From positions 1-59,143 of the forward strand of contig QKBP01000065.1 in NCBI GenBank assembly GCA_003246035.1: a DNA stretch of 59,143 nt, in the 5' to 3' direction. The stretch is from Desulfuromonadaceae bacterium. GTDB taxonomy: Bacteria; Desulfobacterota; Desulfuromonadia; Desulfuromonadales; SZUA-401. Numbering within the stretch: the first letter of the stretch is position 1; every line of letters begins with the position of its first letter. Made by a program: the position numbers and the translations under genes. A model generated the notes under the pieces. It saw nothing but the letters and a program-made list of their open reading frames with translations. It was not told the origin of the DNA and did not search any database. This document shows, one piece after another, positions 36,249 through 44,473 of this stretch.

Positions 36249-37289
36249 GTGAATATTCGTGAGCAGATTGAGCAGCGAGAGGCATCACTTCTTTCCAGCT
36301 ATGCGGCTTTGAGTTTTCGTTCAAGGGGGCGGGATCGAGAAGAAGAACCCTGCGCCGTTCGTACGTTGTATCAACATGATCGAGACCGGATTCTTCACAG
36401 CAAAGCATTCAGGCGACTCAAACACAAAACTCAGGTGTTTCTCTCACCGGAGGGTGATCATTATCGGACACGCCTGACGCATACTCTTGAAGTGGCGCAG
36501 ATCGCCCGAACCGTTGCCAGAGCCTTGCGTCTCAATGAAGACCTGACCGAAGCCATCGCTCTCGGTCATGACCTCGGGCACACCCCGTTCGGGCATGCCG
36601 GCGAGCGGGTTCTCAACCACCTCACCCCAGGCGGTTTTCGCCATGAAACCCAGAGCTTAAGGGTTGTTGAAGTACTTGAAAAAGAAGGAAAAGGACTCAA
36701 CCTCAGCTGGGAGGTCCGCAACGGCATTTCGCGTCATTCGAAAGGGCGCGGGGTCGTGCTGTCCAGAGACAGCGAGCAGATGCCCGTAACCCTCGAGGGG
36801 CAGGTGGTCAGGGTGTCGGACGTGATCGCCTATATCAACCATGACCTCGACGATGCGGTGCGCGCGGGCGTGATCGAAGCGTCGCACGTTCCCTCAGAGC
36901 TCCTGGATCTTCTGGGGCGGAGCCACTCACAGAGGATCAATACCCTAGTCCAAGACTTGATTCTTGCCTCCCTGGAAGACGGGGGGCAGAGCATACGCCT
37001 CTCGGCCAGCACGGATGAGGCCATGACGGCCCTGAGGGACTGGTTGTTTGAACATGTCTACCGCTCTGACCATGTGCATGCCGATTTTGAAAAAGCGTCG
37101 TACATTCTGTCCGAACTCTTCGGGTACTTCCTTGGCCATCCCGAGGCGCTGGCAGTTCGTACAGGACAGCGTGGCCGCCTTGATGAACCCGAGATCGCCG
37201 TTGCCGATTTCATTGCCGGCATGACGGATCGATATGCGCTTTCGACCTATCAGGAGCTGTTTATGCCGCGCCCCTGGAAAACGTCCTAA
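36249..37289 (+). CDS. dgt: Deoxyguanosinetriphosphate triphosphohydrolase-like protein (dGTPase)
   Basis: 346 residues from GTG 36249, with GAGGTG about 5 bases upstream, inside an AT-rich start region. HSKAFRRLKHKTQVF, TRLTHTLEVAQIARTVAR and AIALGHDLGHTPFGHAGE carry the HD-domain metal ligands (H...HD) of the dGTPase family. YINHDLDDAVRAG is the second HD signature. It hydrolyses dNTPs to nucleosides and triphosphate, which balances nucleotide pools. No terminator is obvious downstream, before the next promoter at 37326. Confidence 0.93.
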   Translation: MNIREQIEQREASLLSSYAALSFRSRGRDREEEPCAVRTLYQHDRDRILHSKAFRRLKHKTQVFLSPEGDHYRTRLTHTLEVAQIARTVARALRLNEDLTEAIALGHDLGHTPFGHAGERVLNHLTPGGFRHETQSLRVVEVLEKEGKGLNLSWEVRNGISRHSKGRGVVLSRDSEQMPVTLEGQVVRVSDVIAYINHDLDDAVRAGVIEASHVPSELLDLLGRSHSQRINTLVQDLILASLEDGGQSIRLSASTDEAMTALRDWLFEHVYRSDHVHADFEKASYILSELFGYFLGHPEALAVRTGQRGRLDEPEIAVADFIAGMTDRYALSTYQELFMPRPWKTS

Positions 37290-37325
37290 GGCCCTATAAC
37301 CATTTGAATTTCCGAGGCAAAAGTC

Positions 37326-37354
37326 TTGACAGCCCCGGGGGCTTGTGCTAGCGT
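37326..37354 (+). promoter_or_regulatory. Promoter of the CheW-CheW-receiver operon
   Basis: TTGACA (37326-37331) and TAGCGT (37349-37354) are separated by 17 bases, with TG one base before the -10 (extended -10). The start codon of the first gene is 58 bases downstream. Confidence 0.6.
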
Positions 37355-37411
37355 TATTCCGTTTTTCATTGTCTTTTCCACGAGTTGGGACGTTTGGGCG
37401 ACGGGGGTGCC

Positions 37412-37852
37412 ATGTCGGGATCCACAGAGATGAAGCTGGTTTTTCGTCTCGCAGGGATCGGCTTTTCCCTGCCAGTGAATCTGCTGGTTGAAATTGTCGA
37501 ACTTCAGGAACCGCCCAAGGTGCCGCGCACCAAGGACGCCCCCCCGCATCCGGTGTCCTCTTTTCGTGGGGAGGCGATCCCGGTGGTCAATGTCGCAGAA
37601 CAATTCGGCATTCCGAAGGTCTCCCGGCAGGGCCTGACAATGCTGGTTTTGCACGGTGAGCTGGGGCAGTGGGGTATGCTGGTCGACGACATCGTCGGCA
37701 TCCGTCCCCGCATTGAGTTTGCGGAGAAAGACCTGTCGCCACTTTTTTCTTTGGGCGACAGGGCGCTCTACGATAAAATCGACGTCTGGCGAACCGAGCC
37801 GCTGGTTCGTTTTGAGCCGGATCGTTTTGCACCGCGGGGGGATGGGCAATGA
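37412..37852 (+). CDS. CheW-domain protein
   Basis: 146 residues. KLVFRLAGIGFSLPVNLLVEIV, VSSFRGEAIPVVNVAEQFG and GMLVDDIVGI follow the CheW fold order. Start at ATG 37412 behind GGGGG; a TTG at 37385 is possible. It is the first of two consecutive CheW-like genes, overlapping the second by 4 bases. No CheA or receptor gene is near, so its partners lie elsewhere or the group forms an accessory coupling module. Confidence 0.88.
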   Translation: MSGSTEMKLVFRLAGIGFSLPVNLLVEIVELQEPPKVPRTKDAPPHPVSSFRGEAIPVVNVAEQFGIPKVSRQGLTMLVLHGELGQWGMLVDDIVGIRPRIEFAEKDLSPLFSLGDRALYDKIDVWRTEPLVRFEPDRFAPRGDGQ

Positions 37853-38292
37853 TCCCCAAGGTGGCACTGCTGGCGTATGGCGATCAAGGGTTTGCGCTCC
37901 CCGTCGAATCGATGGAGCATATTCTCCCATCGCCCAGAATACACCCGCTCCCACAAATGCACCGGTTGTACGACGGGGTGTTCCTGTACGACGCGCATGT
38001 AGTCCCACTTTTCCGCCTACATGAGTTGCTGGCGCCCGGTAGCAAGAGCGCATCTCCAGATCTAGCGTTTGTCGTTCTCTTTCTGACGGAGTTCGGGGTG
38101 CTCGGGCTCCCGGCCACGCAGGTTCAATGCGTCGTCGATCGGGCTGCTGGTTCCATCGAATCGGCTTCCGGCAAGAAAGGGCGTCGTGCGCAGCGATTCT
38201 TTGTCTTGGACGGGAAGAAGTTCCCGCTTCTCGATGCCACGTCATTGCTGGCTTTTCTGATGGCGGGCAGCGGGAATAATGAGGAGGCCTGA
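37849..38292 (+). CDS. Divergent CheW-like protein
   Basis: 147 residues. KVALLAYGDQGFALPVESMEHIL, YDGVFLYDAHVVPLFRLHELL and the later QRFFVLDGKKFPLLDATSLL parallel the CheW strand order, but the conserved G-x-INLRG segment is replaced, so it is a degenerate CheW fold. It starts within the last codons of the previous gene (ATGA overlap) and its stop directly abuts the ATG of the receiver protein, so all three are translationally coupled. Confidence 0.75.
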   Translation: MIPKVALLAYGDQGFALPVESMEHILPSPRIHPLPQMHRLYDGVFLYDAHVVPLFRLHELLAPGSKSASPDLAFVVLFLTEFGVLGLPATQVQCVVDRAAGSIESASGKKGRRAQRFFVLDGKKFPLLDATSLLAFLMAGSGNNEEA

Positions 38293-39738
38293 ATGAGTAA
38301 AAAACTGCTGTTGGCCGACGACAGTATCACAATCCAGAAGGTCATCGGGATTACCTTCGCGAACGAGGATTACGAGCTGGTCGTCGTCGACAATGGTGAT
38401 GCTGCCCTGCAGAAGGCCCAGGAGAATCGTCCGGATCTGGTGTTGGCCGACGTTTACATGCCGGGGAAGAACGGTTACGAGCTATGTTCGGCGGTCAAGT
38501 CCGACGCTTCTCTTCAGGGGGTCCCGGTCCTTCTGCTGGCGGGAACATTCGAGCCTTTTGACGAGGAGAAGGCCCGTGCCGCCGGCGCCGATGACTGGAT
38601 CTCCAAGCCTTTCGAGTCTCAGGCCCTGATCGACAAGGTCGAGTCGCTGCTTTCGCGGCCTGCCACGGCGGCGCCCGCGCCGGCCGCGGCGGCACCGTCA
38701 GCCCCGACACCTCCTGCCGCACCTCCCCTCCAACCTGCCGCACCCGCTCCCCCTGCGCCGGCGGCGCCCGTCGAACCCGCTGCTGTGGTTTCACCGACCA
38801 GTGAGCCGGACATCTGGGACGATATGGCCGCGGATGACATTTTCGCCGAGGAGGAACCCGCTGCACCTGCTGCAGCCGAAGCGGCACCTGCCGTCATGGA
38901 TGAGGATGACGATCTGTGGGGCGCCCTCGAAGAGGGAGACCTCGCCGAGGAGCCTCCCGTTTCGGCCGGAACGGATGAGGATGACTTGTGGGGAGCGCTC
39001 GACGAAGAGATGGCCGAGCCGGCCGTTGCCGCCGATGAGGACGCGTTTGATTTCGCAGAAGAGCTGGAACCTGCTGCACAGCCGGCGTTGGCTGCCGTAG
39101 CTCCAGCCCCCCCTCCTGTGGTCGAGTCGGCGGACGAAGATATCCTTTCGCTCGACGAGGACGACATCCTTGCAGAGGAGGATATCGAGCTGATCGAAGA
39201 GCCGACCGACATCGGTGCCGAAGATTTCGAGTTTGATGACAATCGTGCCGGTGCCGATATCGAAATCCCCGAGCCTGACGAGATCGACGTGACTGCAATG
39301 GCCGCCGAGTCGCCAGTCTCGTCGACCGAAGATGAGCTCGACTGGGGGGACCTTGCCGAGCCCTCCGAGATGGCCGAAATGTATGACAGTTTCGAAGAGG
39401 AGCTCACTCCGCCGATCATGCCCACGGCGACGCCCGCACCCGTGACTGTACCTGCGCCGGAGCCCGCACCCGCGGCGGCACCCGTGGTAGCACCTGTGCC
39501 GGAGCCTGCACCCGCGGCGGCACCTGCCCCGGAGCCCGTACCCGTGGCAGCACCTGCTGCGCCCGAGCCGGAACAGCTTGAGCAGCTGGTGGCCGGTCTC
39601 GACGAGAGCCAGCTCCGGGCGGTGATTGAGAAGGTAGCCCCGGGAATGCTTGAGCGCATCGTCTGGGAGGTCGTACCCGATCTGGCCGAAAACATGATCC
39701 GAGAAGAGCTCAAGAAGATCCGCGAAGAAGCCGGCTGA
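38293..39738 (+). CDS. Receiver-domain protein with long acidic/Pro-Ala linker and helical tail
   Basis: 481 residues. Receiver domain 1-118: LLLADDSITIQKVI, phospho-Asp in LVLADVYMPGKNGYEL, conserved Lys in DWISKPFESQ. Residues about 120-420 are Pro/Ala-rich and very acidic, with short repeats of the type DDLWGAL (twice exact), plus DIWDDMAADDIFAEEE and DELDWGDLAE. The C-terminal helix (about 425-481) reads LDESQLRAVIEKVAPGMLERIVWEVVPDLAENMIREELKKIREE in part. Such tails occur in receiver proteins of Geobacter and Myxococcus relatives that have no DNA-binding output. It probably acts through protein-protein contacts in the CheW system encoded with it. Confidence 0.85.
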   Translation: MSKKLLLADDSITIQKVIGITFANEDYELVVVDNGDAALQKAQENRPDLVLADVYMPGKNGYELCSAVKSDASLQGVPVLLLAGTFEPFDEEKARAAGADDWISKPFESQALIDKVESLLSRPATAAPAPAAAAPSAPTPPAAPPLQPAAPAPPAPAAPVEPAAVVSPTSEPDIWDDMAADDIFAEEEPAAPAAAEAAPAVMDEDDDLWGALEEGDLAEEPPVSAGTDEDDLWGALDEEMAEPAVAADEDAFDFAEELEPAAQPALAAVAPAPPPVVESADEDILSLDEDDILAEEDIELIEEPTDIGAEDFEFDDNRAGADIEIPEPDEIDVTAMAAESPVSSTEDELDWGDLAEPSEMAEMYDSFEEELTPPIMPTATPAPVTVPAPEPAPAAAPVVAPVPEPAPAAAPAPEPVPVAAPAAPEPEQLEQLVAGLDESQLRAVIEKVAPGMLERIVWEVVPDLAENMIREELKKIREEAG

Positions 39739-39767
39739 TTCAGCCGCTACAGCCGTGTTGACCGTCA

Positions 39768-39800
39768 GAACGGGGATTGCTACAATCCCCGTTCTTTTTA
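39768..39800 (+). terminator. Rho-independent terminator between receiver protein and valS
   Basis: 12-bp stem GAACGGGGATTG/CAATCCCCGTTC (39768-39779 and 39783-39794), 3-base loop, then TTTTTA. Confidence 0.9.
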
Positions 39801-39828
39801 TTCAGTCCCGGGAAGGAAACACCGATTC

Positions 39829-42486
39829 ATGGACGTCAAACTCGACAAGGGTTACGAACCTCGGCAGGTCGAAGGGAAATGGTATCAGGCATGGGAGAAC
39901 GGGGGCGTGTTTCACGCCGACGAAAACTCGCCCAAGCCGCACTATGCGATCGTCATCCCGCCGCCGAACGTCACCGGCGTGTTGCATATGGGGCATGCGC
40001 TCAACAATACCCTCCAGGACATCCTGGTGCGTTGGAAGCGCATGACCGGTCACGAAGTACTGTGGATGCCCGGGACGGATCATGCGGGCATCGCCACCCA
40101 GAACGTGGTGGAAAAACAGCTTGCTGCCGACGGGAAGGACCGTCACGAGCTGGGACGTGATGCTTTTGTCGAACGGGTATGGCAGTGGCGCGAGGAGTCG
40201 GGCGGGCAGATCATCAACCAGCTGAAGAGGCTCGGTGCTTCCTGTGACTGGCAGCGCGAACGCTTTACCATGGACGAGGGCCTCTCCACGGCGGTCCGTG
40301 AAGTCTTTGTCCGCCTTTACGAAGACGGCCTGATCTACCGCGACAACCGCCTGATCAACTGGTGTCCCCGTTGTCATACGGCGCTCTCCGATCTCGAGGT
40401 TGAGCACGAGGACAAGAAAGGGCATCTCTGGCACCTGCGCTACCCGGTGCTCGGGACCGACCGCTTCCTGGTGGTGGCCACGACCCGTCCCGAGACCATG
40501 CTCGGAGACACGGCGGTGGCCGTCAACCCGGAGGATGAGCGTTATGCCGACCTGATCGGCGGGAAGGTACTCCTGCCGCTGGTCAACCGCGAGATCCCGA
40601 TCATCGCCGACGAGTATGTCGATGCCGAGTTCGGCTCCGGGGCGGTCAAGATTACTCCGGCCCACGACTTCAACGACTTCGAGGTCGGGAAACGGCACGA
40701 CCTCGAGAAGATCAATATCTTCGATGAGTCGGGTAATATCAACGAGAACGGCGGGCCGTATGTCGGTCAGGAGCGCTACGAGGCGCGTGCCAACGTGGTC
40801 GCCGACCTCGAGAACCAGGGGCTGCTCGAGAAGATCGATGACTACGCCAACGCGGTCGGCGAGTGCTACCGTTGCAAGACGGTCATCGAGCCGTACATGA
40901 GCAAGCAGTGGTACGTGAAGGTCGGTCCGTTGGCCGAAGAAGCGATCAAGGCCGTGCAAGAGGGGAATACCCGCATCGTCCCCGCACAGTGGGAGAAGAC
41001 CTACTACGAGTGGATGTTCAACATCCAGGACTGGTGCATCAGCCGTCAGATCTGGTGGGGGCACCGCATCCCGGCCTGGTTCTGCGATGACTGCGAACAC
41101 ATCACCGTCTCCCGAGAGGATGCTACCGCCTGCGAAAAATGCGGGAGTGCCAACCTGCGCCAGGAGACCGATGTTCTCGACACCTGGTTCTCCTCGGCCC
41201 TGTGGCCGTTTTCGACCATGGGTTGGCCGGAACAAACCGAGACACTTCAGAAGTTCTATCCGACCTCCTGCCTGGTGACCGGGTTCGACATCCTGTTCTT
41301 CTGGGTCGCGCGCATGATGATGATGGGGCTCAAGTTCATGGAGGATGTCCCTTTCAAGGACGTCTACATCCATGCCCTGGTACGCGACGCCCAGGGTCAG
41401 AAGATGTCGAAGAGCAAGGGGAACGTCATCGATCCGCTGCATGTTATCGACGAGTACGGCGCCGATGCCTTCCGCTACACCCTTGCGGCCTTCGCCGCCA
41501 TGGGGCGCGACATCAAACTCTCCACCGAACGGATCGGCGGCTATAAGGCATTTGCCAACAAGCTCTGGAACGCGGCGCGATTCACTCTCATGAATCTGCA
41601 GGACTTCGATCCCTCGCGGGTCAGTCTTGAGCGCGACGATCTCTCACTGGCCGATCGCTGGATCCTGGTCCGTTTTGCCGAGGCCGCTCGAGGCGTCAAC
41701 CAGGCCCTGGCCGACTACAAGTTCAATGAGGCCGCCAGCACTCTGTACGCCTTCACCTGGAACGTCTTCTGCGACTGGTACATCGAACTCGCCAAGGGGG
41801 ACCTCTATGGCGACGATCCGGTCGCCAAGGAACGCGTTCAGTCGGTCCTTTTCACTGTCCTCGAACAGCTGCTGCGTCTGCTGCACCCGCTGATGCCGTT
41901 CATTACCGAGGAAATCTGGCATACCCTGCCGGGGGAGCGCCCTGCTCCGTTCATCATGCAAAGCGCCTACCCCGATGGTTCGGGCCTTCCCGCCGACGAG
42001 CAAGGCGCTGCACAGATGGAGATCGTCATGGACGTGGTCCGGGCGATCCGGAACATCCGCGGCGAGATGGATGTCCCCCCGTCCAAGCAGGTTGCCGCAG
42101 TGCTCGACTGCAAGAGCGCCGATACCGCCGCGATCCTCAACGACTATGCCGGATATGTACAGGCTCTCGGCAAGGTCGACGACTTCAGCTGCGGCGTGGG
42201 TGTCGACCGTCCCGACAAGGCCGCGACCCAGGTGGCCGGCACGGTCGAGGTGCTGCTCCCCCTGGCCGGGCTGGTCAACCTCGAAGAGGAGGAGAAGCGC
42301 CTGACCAAGGAGATCGTCAAGGTGCAGAAGGACGTCGACATGTTCACCAAGAAACTCTCCAACGAGAAGTTTGTCGCCAATGCCCCTGCCGAGGTCCTCG
42401 AAAAGGACCGCGGGAAGCTGGTCGCGGCGGAAGAAAAGCTTTCGATCCTCAAGGAGAGCCTCGAAAAGATACAGGGTCTGATGTGA
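39829..42486 (+). CDS. valS: Valyl-tRNA synthetase
   Basis: 885 residues, full length. HIGH-type motif PPNVTGVLHMGHALNN, DHAGIATQNVVE, KMSKSKGNVIDP, the editing domain (TTRPETMLGDTAVAVNPED), a zinc-binding CxxC pair around CYRCK and CDDCEH...CEKCG, the anticodon-binding domain and a C-terminal coiled coil (about 820-885). It charges tRNA-Val in the cytosol. GGGAAGGAA is 10-18 bases upstream of the ATG. A terminator follows. Confidence 0.98.
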   Translation: MDVKLDKGYEPRQVEGKWYQAWENGGVFHADENSPKPHYAIVIPPPNVTGVLHMGHALNNTLQDILVRWKRMTGHEVLWMPGTDHAGIATQNVVEKQLAADGKDRHELGRDAFVERVWQWREESGGQIINQLKRLGASCDWQRERFTMDEGLSTAVREVFVRLYEDGLIYRDNRLINWCPRCHTALSDLEVEHEDKKGHLWHLRYPVLGTDRFLVVATTRPETMLGDTAVAVNPEDERYADLIGGKVLLPLVNREIPIIADEYVDAEFGSGAVKITPAHDFNDFEVGKRHDLEKINIFDESGNINENGGPYVGQERYEARANVVADLENQGLLEKIDDYANAVGECYRCKTVIEPYMSKQWYVKVGPLAEEAIKAVQEGNTRIVPAQWEKTYYEWMFNIQDWCISRQIWWGHRIPAWFCDDCEHITVSREDATACEKCGSANLRQETDVLDTWFSSALWPFSTMGWPEQTETLQKFYPTSCLVTGFDILFFWVARMMMMGLKFMEDVPFKDVYIHALVRDAQGQKMSKSKGNVIDPLHVIDEYGADAFRYTLAAFAAMGRDIKLSTERIGGYKAFANKLWNAARFTLMNLQDFDPSRVSLERDDLSLADRWILVRFAEAARGVNQALADYKFNEAASTLYAFTWNVFCDWYIELAKGDLYGDDPVAKERVQSVLFTVLEQLLRLLHPLMPFITEEIWHTLPGERPAPFIMQSAYPDGSGLPADEQGAAQMEIVMDVVRAIRNIRGEMDVPPSKQVAAVLDCKSADTAAILNDYAGYVQALGKVDDFSCGVGVDRPDKAATQVAGTVEVLLPLAGLVNLEEEEKRLTKEIVKVQKDVDMFTKKLSNEKFVANAPAEVLEKDRGKLVAAEEKLSILKESLEKIQGLM

Positions 42487-42505
42487 TGGCCATCGGAACA
42501 TGAAG

Positions 42506-42540
42506 AAAAAGGCCGGGCACTTGCCCGGCCTTTTTCTTTT
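42506..42540 (+). terminator. Rho-independent terminator after valS
   Basis: 13-bp stem AAAAAGGCCGGGC/GCCCGGCCTTTTT (42506-42518 and 42523-42535), ACTT loop, then CTTTT. Confidence 0.92.
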
Positions 42541-42610
42541 GCGGCGTGGCCTGGAGCGGCTTGGGAGGGAGATGGTCTATACTGGAGGTGGACAGAAAAG
42601 GAGAGACGCC

Positions 42611-42883
42611 ATGAACGTGCGGCAAGCCTTGCTCGATCCGACCAGCGTCTTCGAGCGGCCGGAAGATATCCTTCGCGAACGAACATTGACGCGTGACGAA
42701 AAGATCGAAATTTTGCGGCGCTGGGAATACGACGCGCTTGACCTGGAGGTCGCCACGGAGGAGAACATGCCCGAGGGGCCTCCCAGCCAGCTCGGCGCGG
42801 TGCTGAGGGCGCTTCGCCAGCTGAACGTGCAGTCCGACTGCGAGCATGCCCCGCCGACCAAGCAGGGCGGCGGCCGAAACTGA
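42611..42883 (+). CDS. Conserved small protein of unknown function
   Basis: 90 residues. AAGGAG lies about 9 bases before ATG 42611; the frame open upstream runs through the valS terminator. The core DPTSVFERPEDIL...LTRDEKIEILRRWEYDALDL is a helical segment that I recognise as shared by small hypothetical proteins of many proteobacteria. There is no signal peptide or membrane segment. A TATACT 35 bases upstream of the ATG could be its -10. It ends 1 base from the convergent gene at 42885. Confidence 0.75.
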   Translation: MNVRQALLDPTSVFERPEDILRERTLTRDEKIEILRRWEYDALDLEVATEENMPEGPPSQLGAVLRALRQLNVQSDCEHAPPTKQGGGRN

Positions 42884-42884
42884 C

Positions 42885-43262
42885 CTACTCCCCTCCCGAG
42901 TGCGCGGCACGGTAAGTGCGCCGGTAGTCATTGAGAACCTGTTCGCGGATCTCGCGGGTTTTTTTTGCCCCTTCGCCGAAGGTCTTCAGGTACGAGAAAT
43001 ACATGGATGGGAAGTTGAGGTAACGCCAGCGGCCGCGGTCGACCCGCTGCATCGCCACCAGGTTCCCCTCGACGATTTTTTCGTTGAATTCGGCGGCTTC
43101 CTGGTACTTCTCTTCGTTGATCATGCGCAGCGTGATAACCGAGCTCTGGGCCTGGGTGGTCCAGAGCATATAGACGCTTTCGTTGACCGCATGGCAGAAG
43201 CCTAGGGCATAGGCGGCGGCAAGAACGAACAGGACGAAAAGAGTCAGAAGGGTTTTTTTCAT
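42885..43262 (-). CDS. Uncharacterised protein with an N-terminal signal anchor
   Basis: 125 residues from ATG 43262 (GAGGA about 9 bases upstream). MKKTLLTLFVLFVLAAAYALGF is a basic-hydrophobic segment: a signal peptide or anchor. The rest is helical and rich in charged residues (MINEEKYQEAAEFNEKIVEGN, FPSMYFSYLKTFGEGAKKTREI in part). I do not recognise the family. The likely location is the periplasmic face of the inner membrane. The gene is monocistronic; its upstream region (43263-43481) is shared with the divergent HAD gene. Confidence 0.7.
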   Translation of the reverse strand: MKKTLLTLFVLFVLAAAYALGFCHAVNESVYMLWTTQAQSSVITLRMINEEKYQEAAEFNEKIVEGNLVAMQRVDRGRWRYLNFPSMYFSYLKTFGEGAKKTREIREQVLNDYRRTYRAAHSGGE

Positions 43263-43481
43263 GGGGGGCTTCCTCGCTGCTGACGAACCTGATCCGTTGG
43301 CCCGATAGTTCGGTGTCCTACGTGACATGCATGGCTCGGCAAAGGCCGTGTCGCATGCCCCTGTCTATAGCATTCAATGGTCGTTTACCCCTAGAGAAAT
43401 GACGCCTTCTCGGACATGTGTGGCACCGGGCCGGGATAAAGGTTCGCTATACTGGTGTTACGTCAATGTCGGAGACATGTC

Positions 43482-44240
43482 ATGATCAAAGGTGTTCTTG
43501 TCGATTTGAGCGGCACGGTCTATCTCGGGAACGAGCCTCTGCCGCGGGCCCTTGAAGCTCTCGAGTTGTTGCATGCTCATCAGATACCGGTTCGTTACGT
43601 GACCAACACCTCCAGAAGGTCGCGCCGGTCCATCCATGAAAGTCTGCTCGGAATGGGGATGAAGATCCCCGCCGAGGAGATTTTCACCGCTCCTCGGGCC
43701 GTCGCCGGTTATCTCAAGAGCCACGGGCTCTCCCCCTGGTTGCTGGTTCATCCCGGCATCGAGGAAGAATTCGCGGGATTGGTGGCCGGGAGCCCGGATG
43801 CGGTGGTGGTCGGGGATGCGGCCCAGGGTTTTTCCTACGATAATCTCAATCACGCCTTTCGACTGTTGCTCGACGGGGCACACCTGCTGGCGGTGGGTGA
43901 CAACCGCTACTTCAAGGATACGGAGGGGATGAGTCTCGATGCGGGGCCGTTCGTCAGGGCTCTGGAGTATGCGGCCAGCTGCGAGGCGATTGTGCTCGGC
44001 AAGCCGGCGCCGATCTTTTTTCATGCAGCCTCTGCGCAACTCGGCTGTGACCTGCATGAGACCCTGATGATCGGCGACGACGTCTTCTCCGATGTGAACG
44101 GGGCGTTGCGGGCAGGAATGAAGGGAGCGCTGGTGAAAACCGGCAAGTACCGTCCTGGCGACGAGCGGCACATCGTTGGCCCTGGGGCCTGCCTGTGCGA
44201 CGACCTGTACGAAGCCGTGTGCGGGGTGCTGGGAGGTTAG
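43482..44240 (+). CDS. HAD-superfamily class IIA hydrolase, HDHD2/LHPP-like
   Basis: 252 residues from ATG 43482 (GGAG 7 bases upstream). Motif I is LVDLSGTVY: the first Asp is kept but the second Asp of DxDGT is Ser, as in the HDHD2/LHPP group. Motif II is VTNTSRRSR, motif III Lys in VLGKPAPIFF, and motif IV MIGDDVFSDVNGALRAGM. The class IIA cap lies between. Known relatives hydrolyse phosphate esters or phosphohistidine/PPi; the substrate here is unknown. A TATACT lies about 30 bases upstream. Confidence 0.87.
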   Translation: MIKGVLVDLSGTVYLGNEPLPRALEALELLHAHQIPVRYVTNTSRRSRRSIHESLLGMGMKIPAEEIFTAPRAVAGYLKSHGLSPWLLVHPGIEEEFAGLVAGSPDAVVVGDAAQGFSYDNLNHAFRLLLDGAHLLAVGDNRYFKDTEGMSLDAGPFVRALEYAASCEAIVLGKPAPIFFHAASAQLGCDLHETLMIGDDVFSDVNGALRAGMKGALVKTGKYRPGDERHIVGPGACLCDDLYEAVCGVLGG

Positions 44241-44245
44241 CCGTG

Positions 44246-44455
44246 TTACACCACCCGGATCCGTCGTTCGTCGAACATCACCACCTGTCCCGCATGGATC
44301 TTACAGCGTTTGCGGGTCTCGACGGCACCATCGACCTCAACGAGCCCCTCGGCAATGACCTGCTTGGCGCTCCCCCCGCTGTGGGTCAGGCCGGTCAGCT
44401 TGAGCAGGTCGCACAGCTCCACGTGCGCGTGTCCTTCCAGGTCGAATTCCTCCAT
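44246..44455 (-). CDS. S4-domain RNA-binding protein (YbcJ-like)
   Basis: 69 residues; GGAGG lies 6 bases before the ATG at 44455. VELCDLLKLTGLTHSGGSAKQVIAEGLVEVDGAVETRKRCKI contains the S4 RNA-binding helix-turn pattern, ending GQVVMFDERRI. Small S4 proteins of the YbcJ/YaaA type bind RNA, possibly with ribosome-assembly roles. It is probably the last gene of the reverse-strand run that begins at 47806; the gap to the preceding gene is 18 bases. Confidence 0.85.
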   Translation of the reverse strand: MEEFDLEGHAHVELCDLLKLTGLTHSGGSAKQVIAEGLVEVDGAVETRKRCKIHAGQVVMFDERRIRVV

Positions 44456-44473
44456 GACGGTCCTCCGGTTAGG

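Noticed and set aside
37332..37344. AGCCCCGGGGGCT palindrome considered as a terminator after dgt
   Set aside because: It has no loop and no T-run, and it lies within a promoter spacer.
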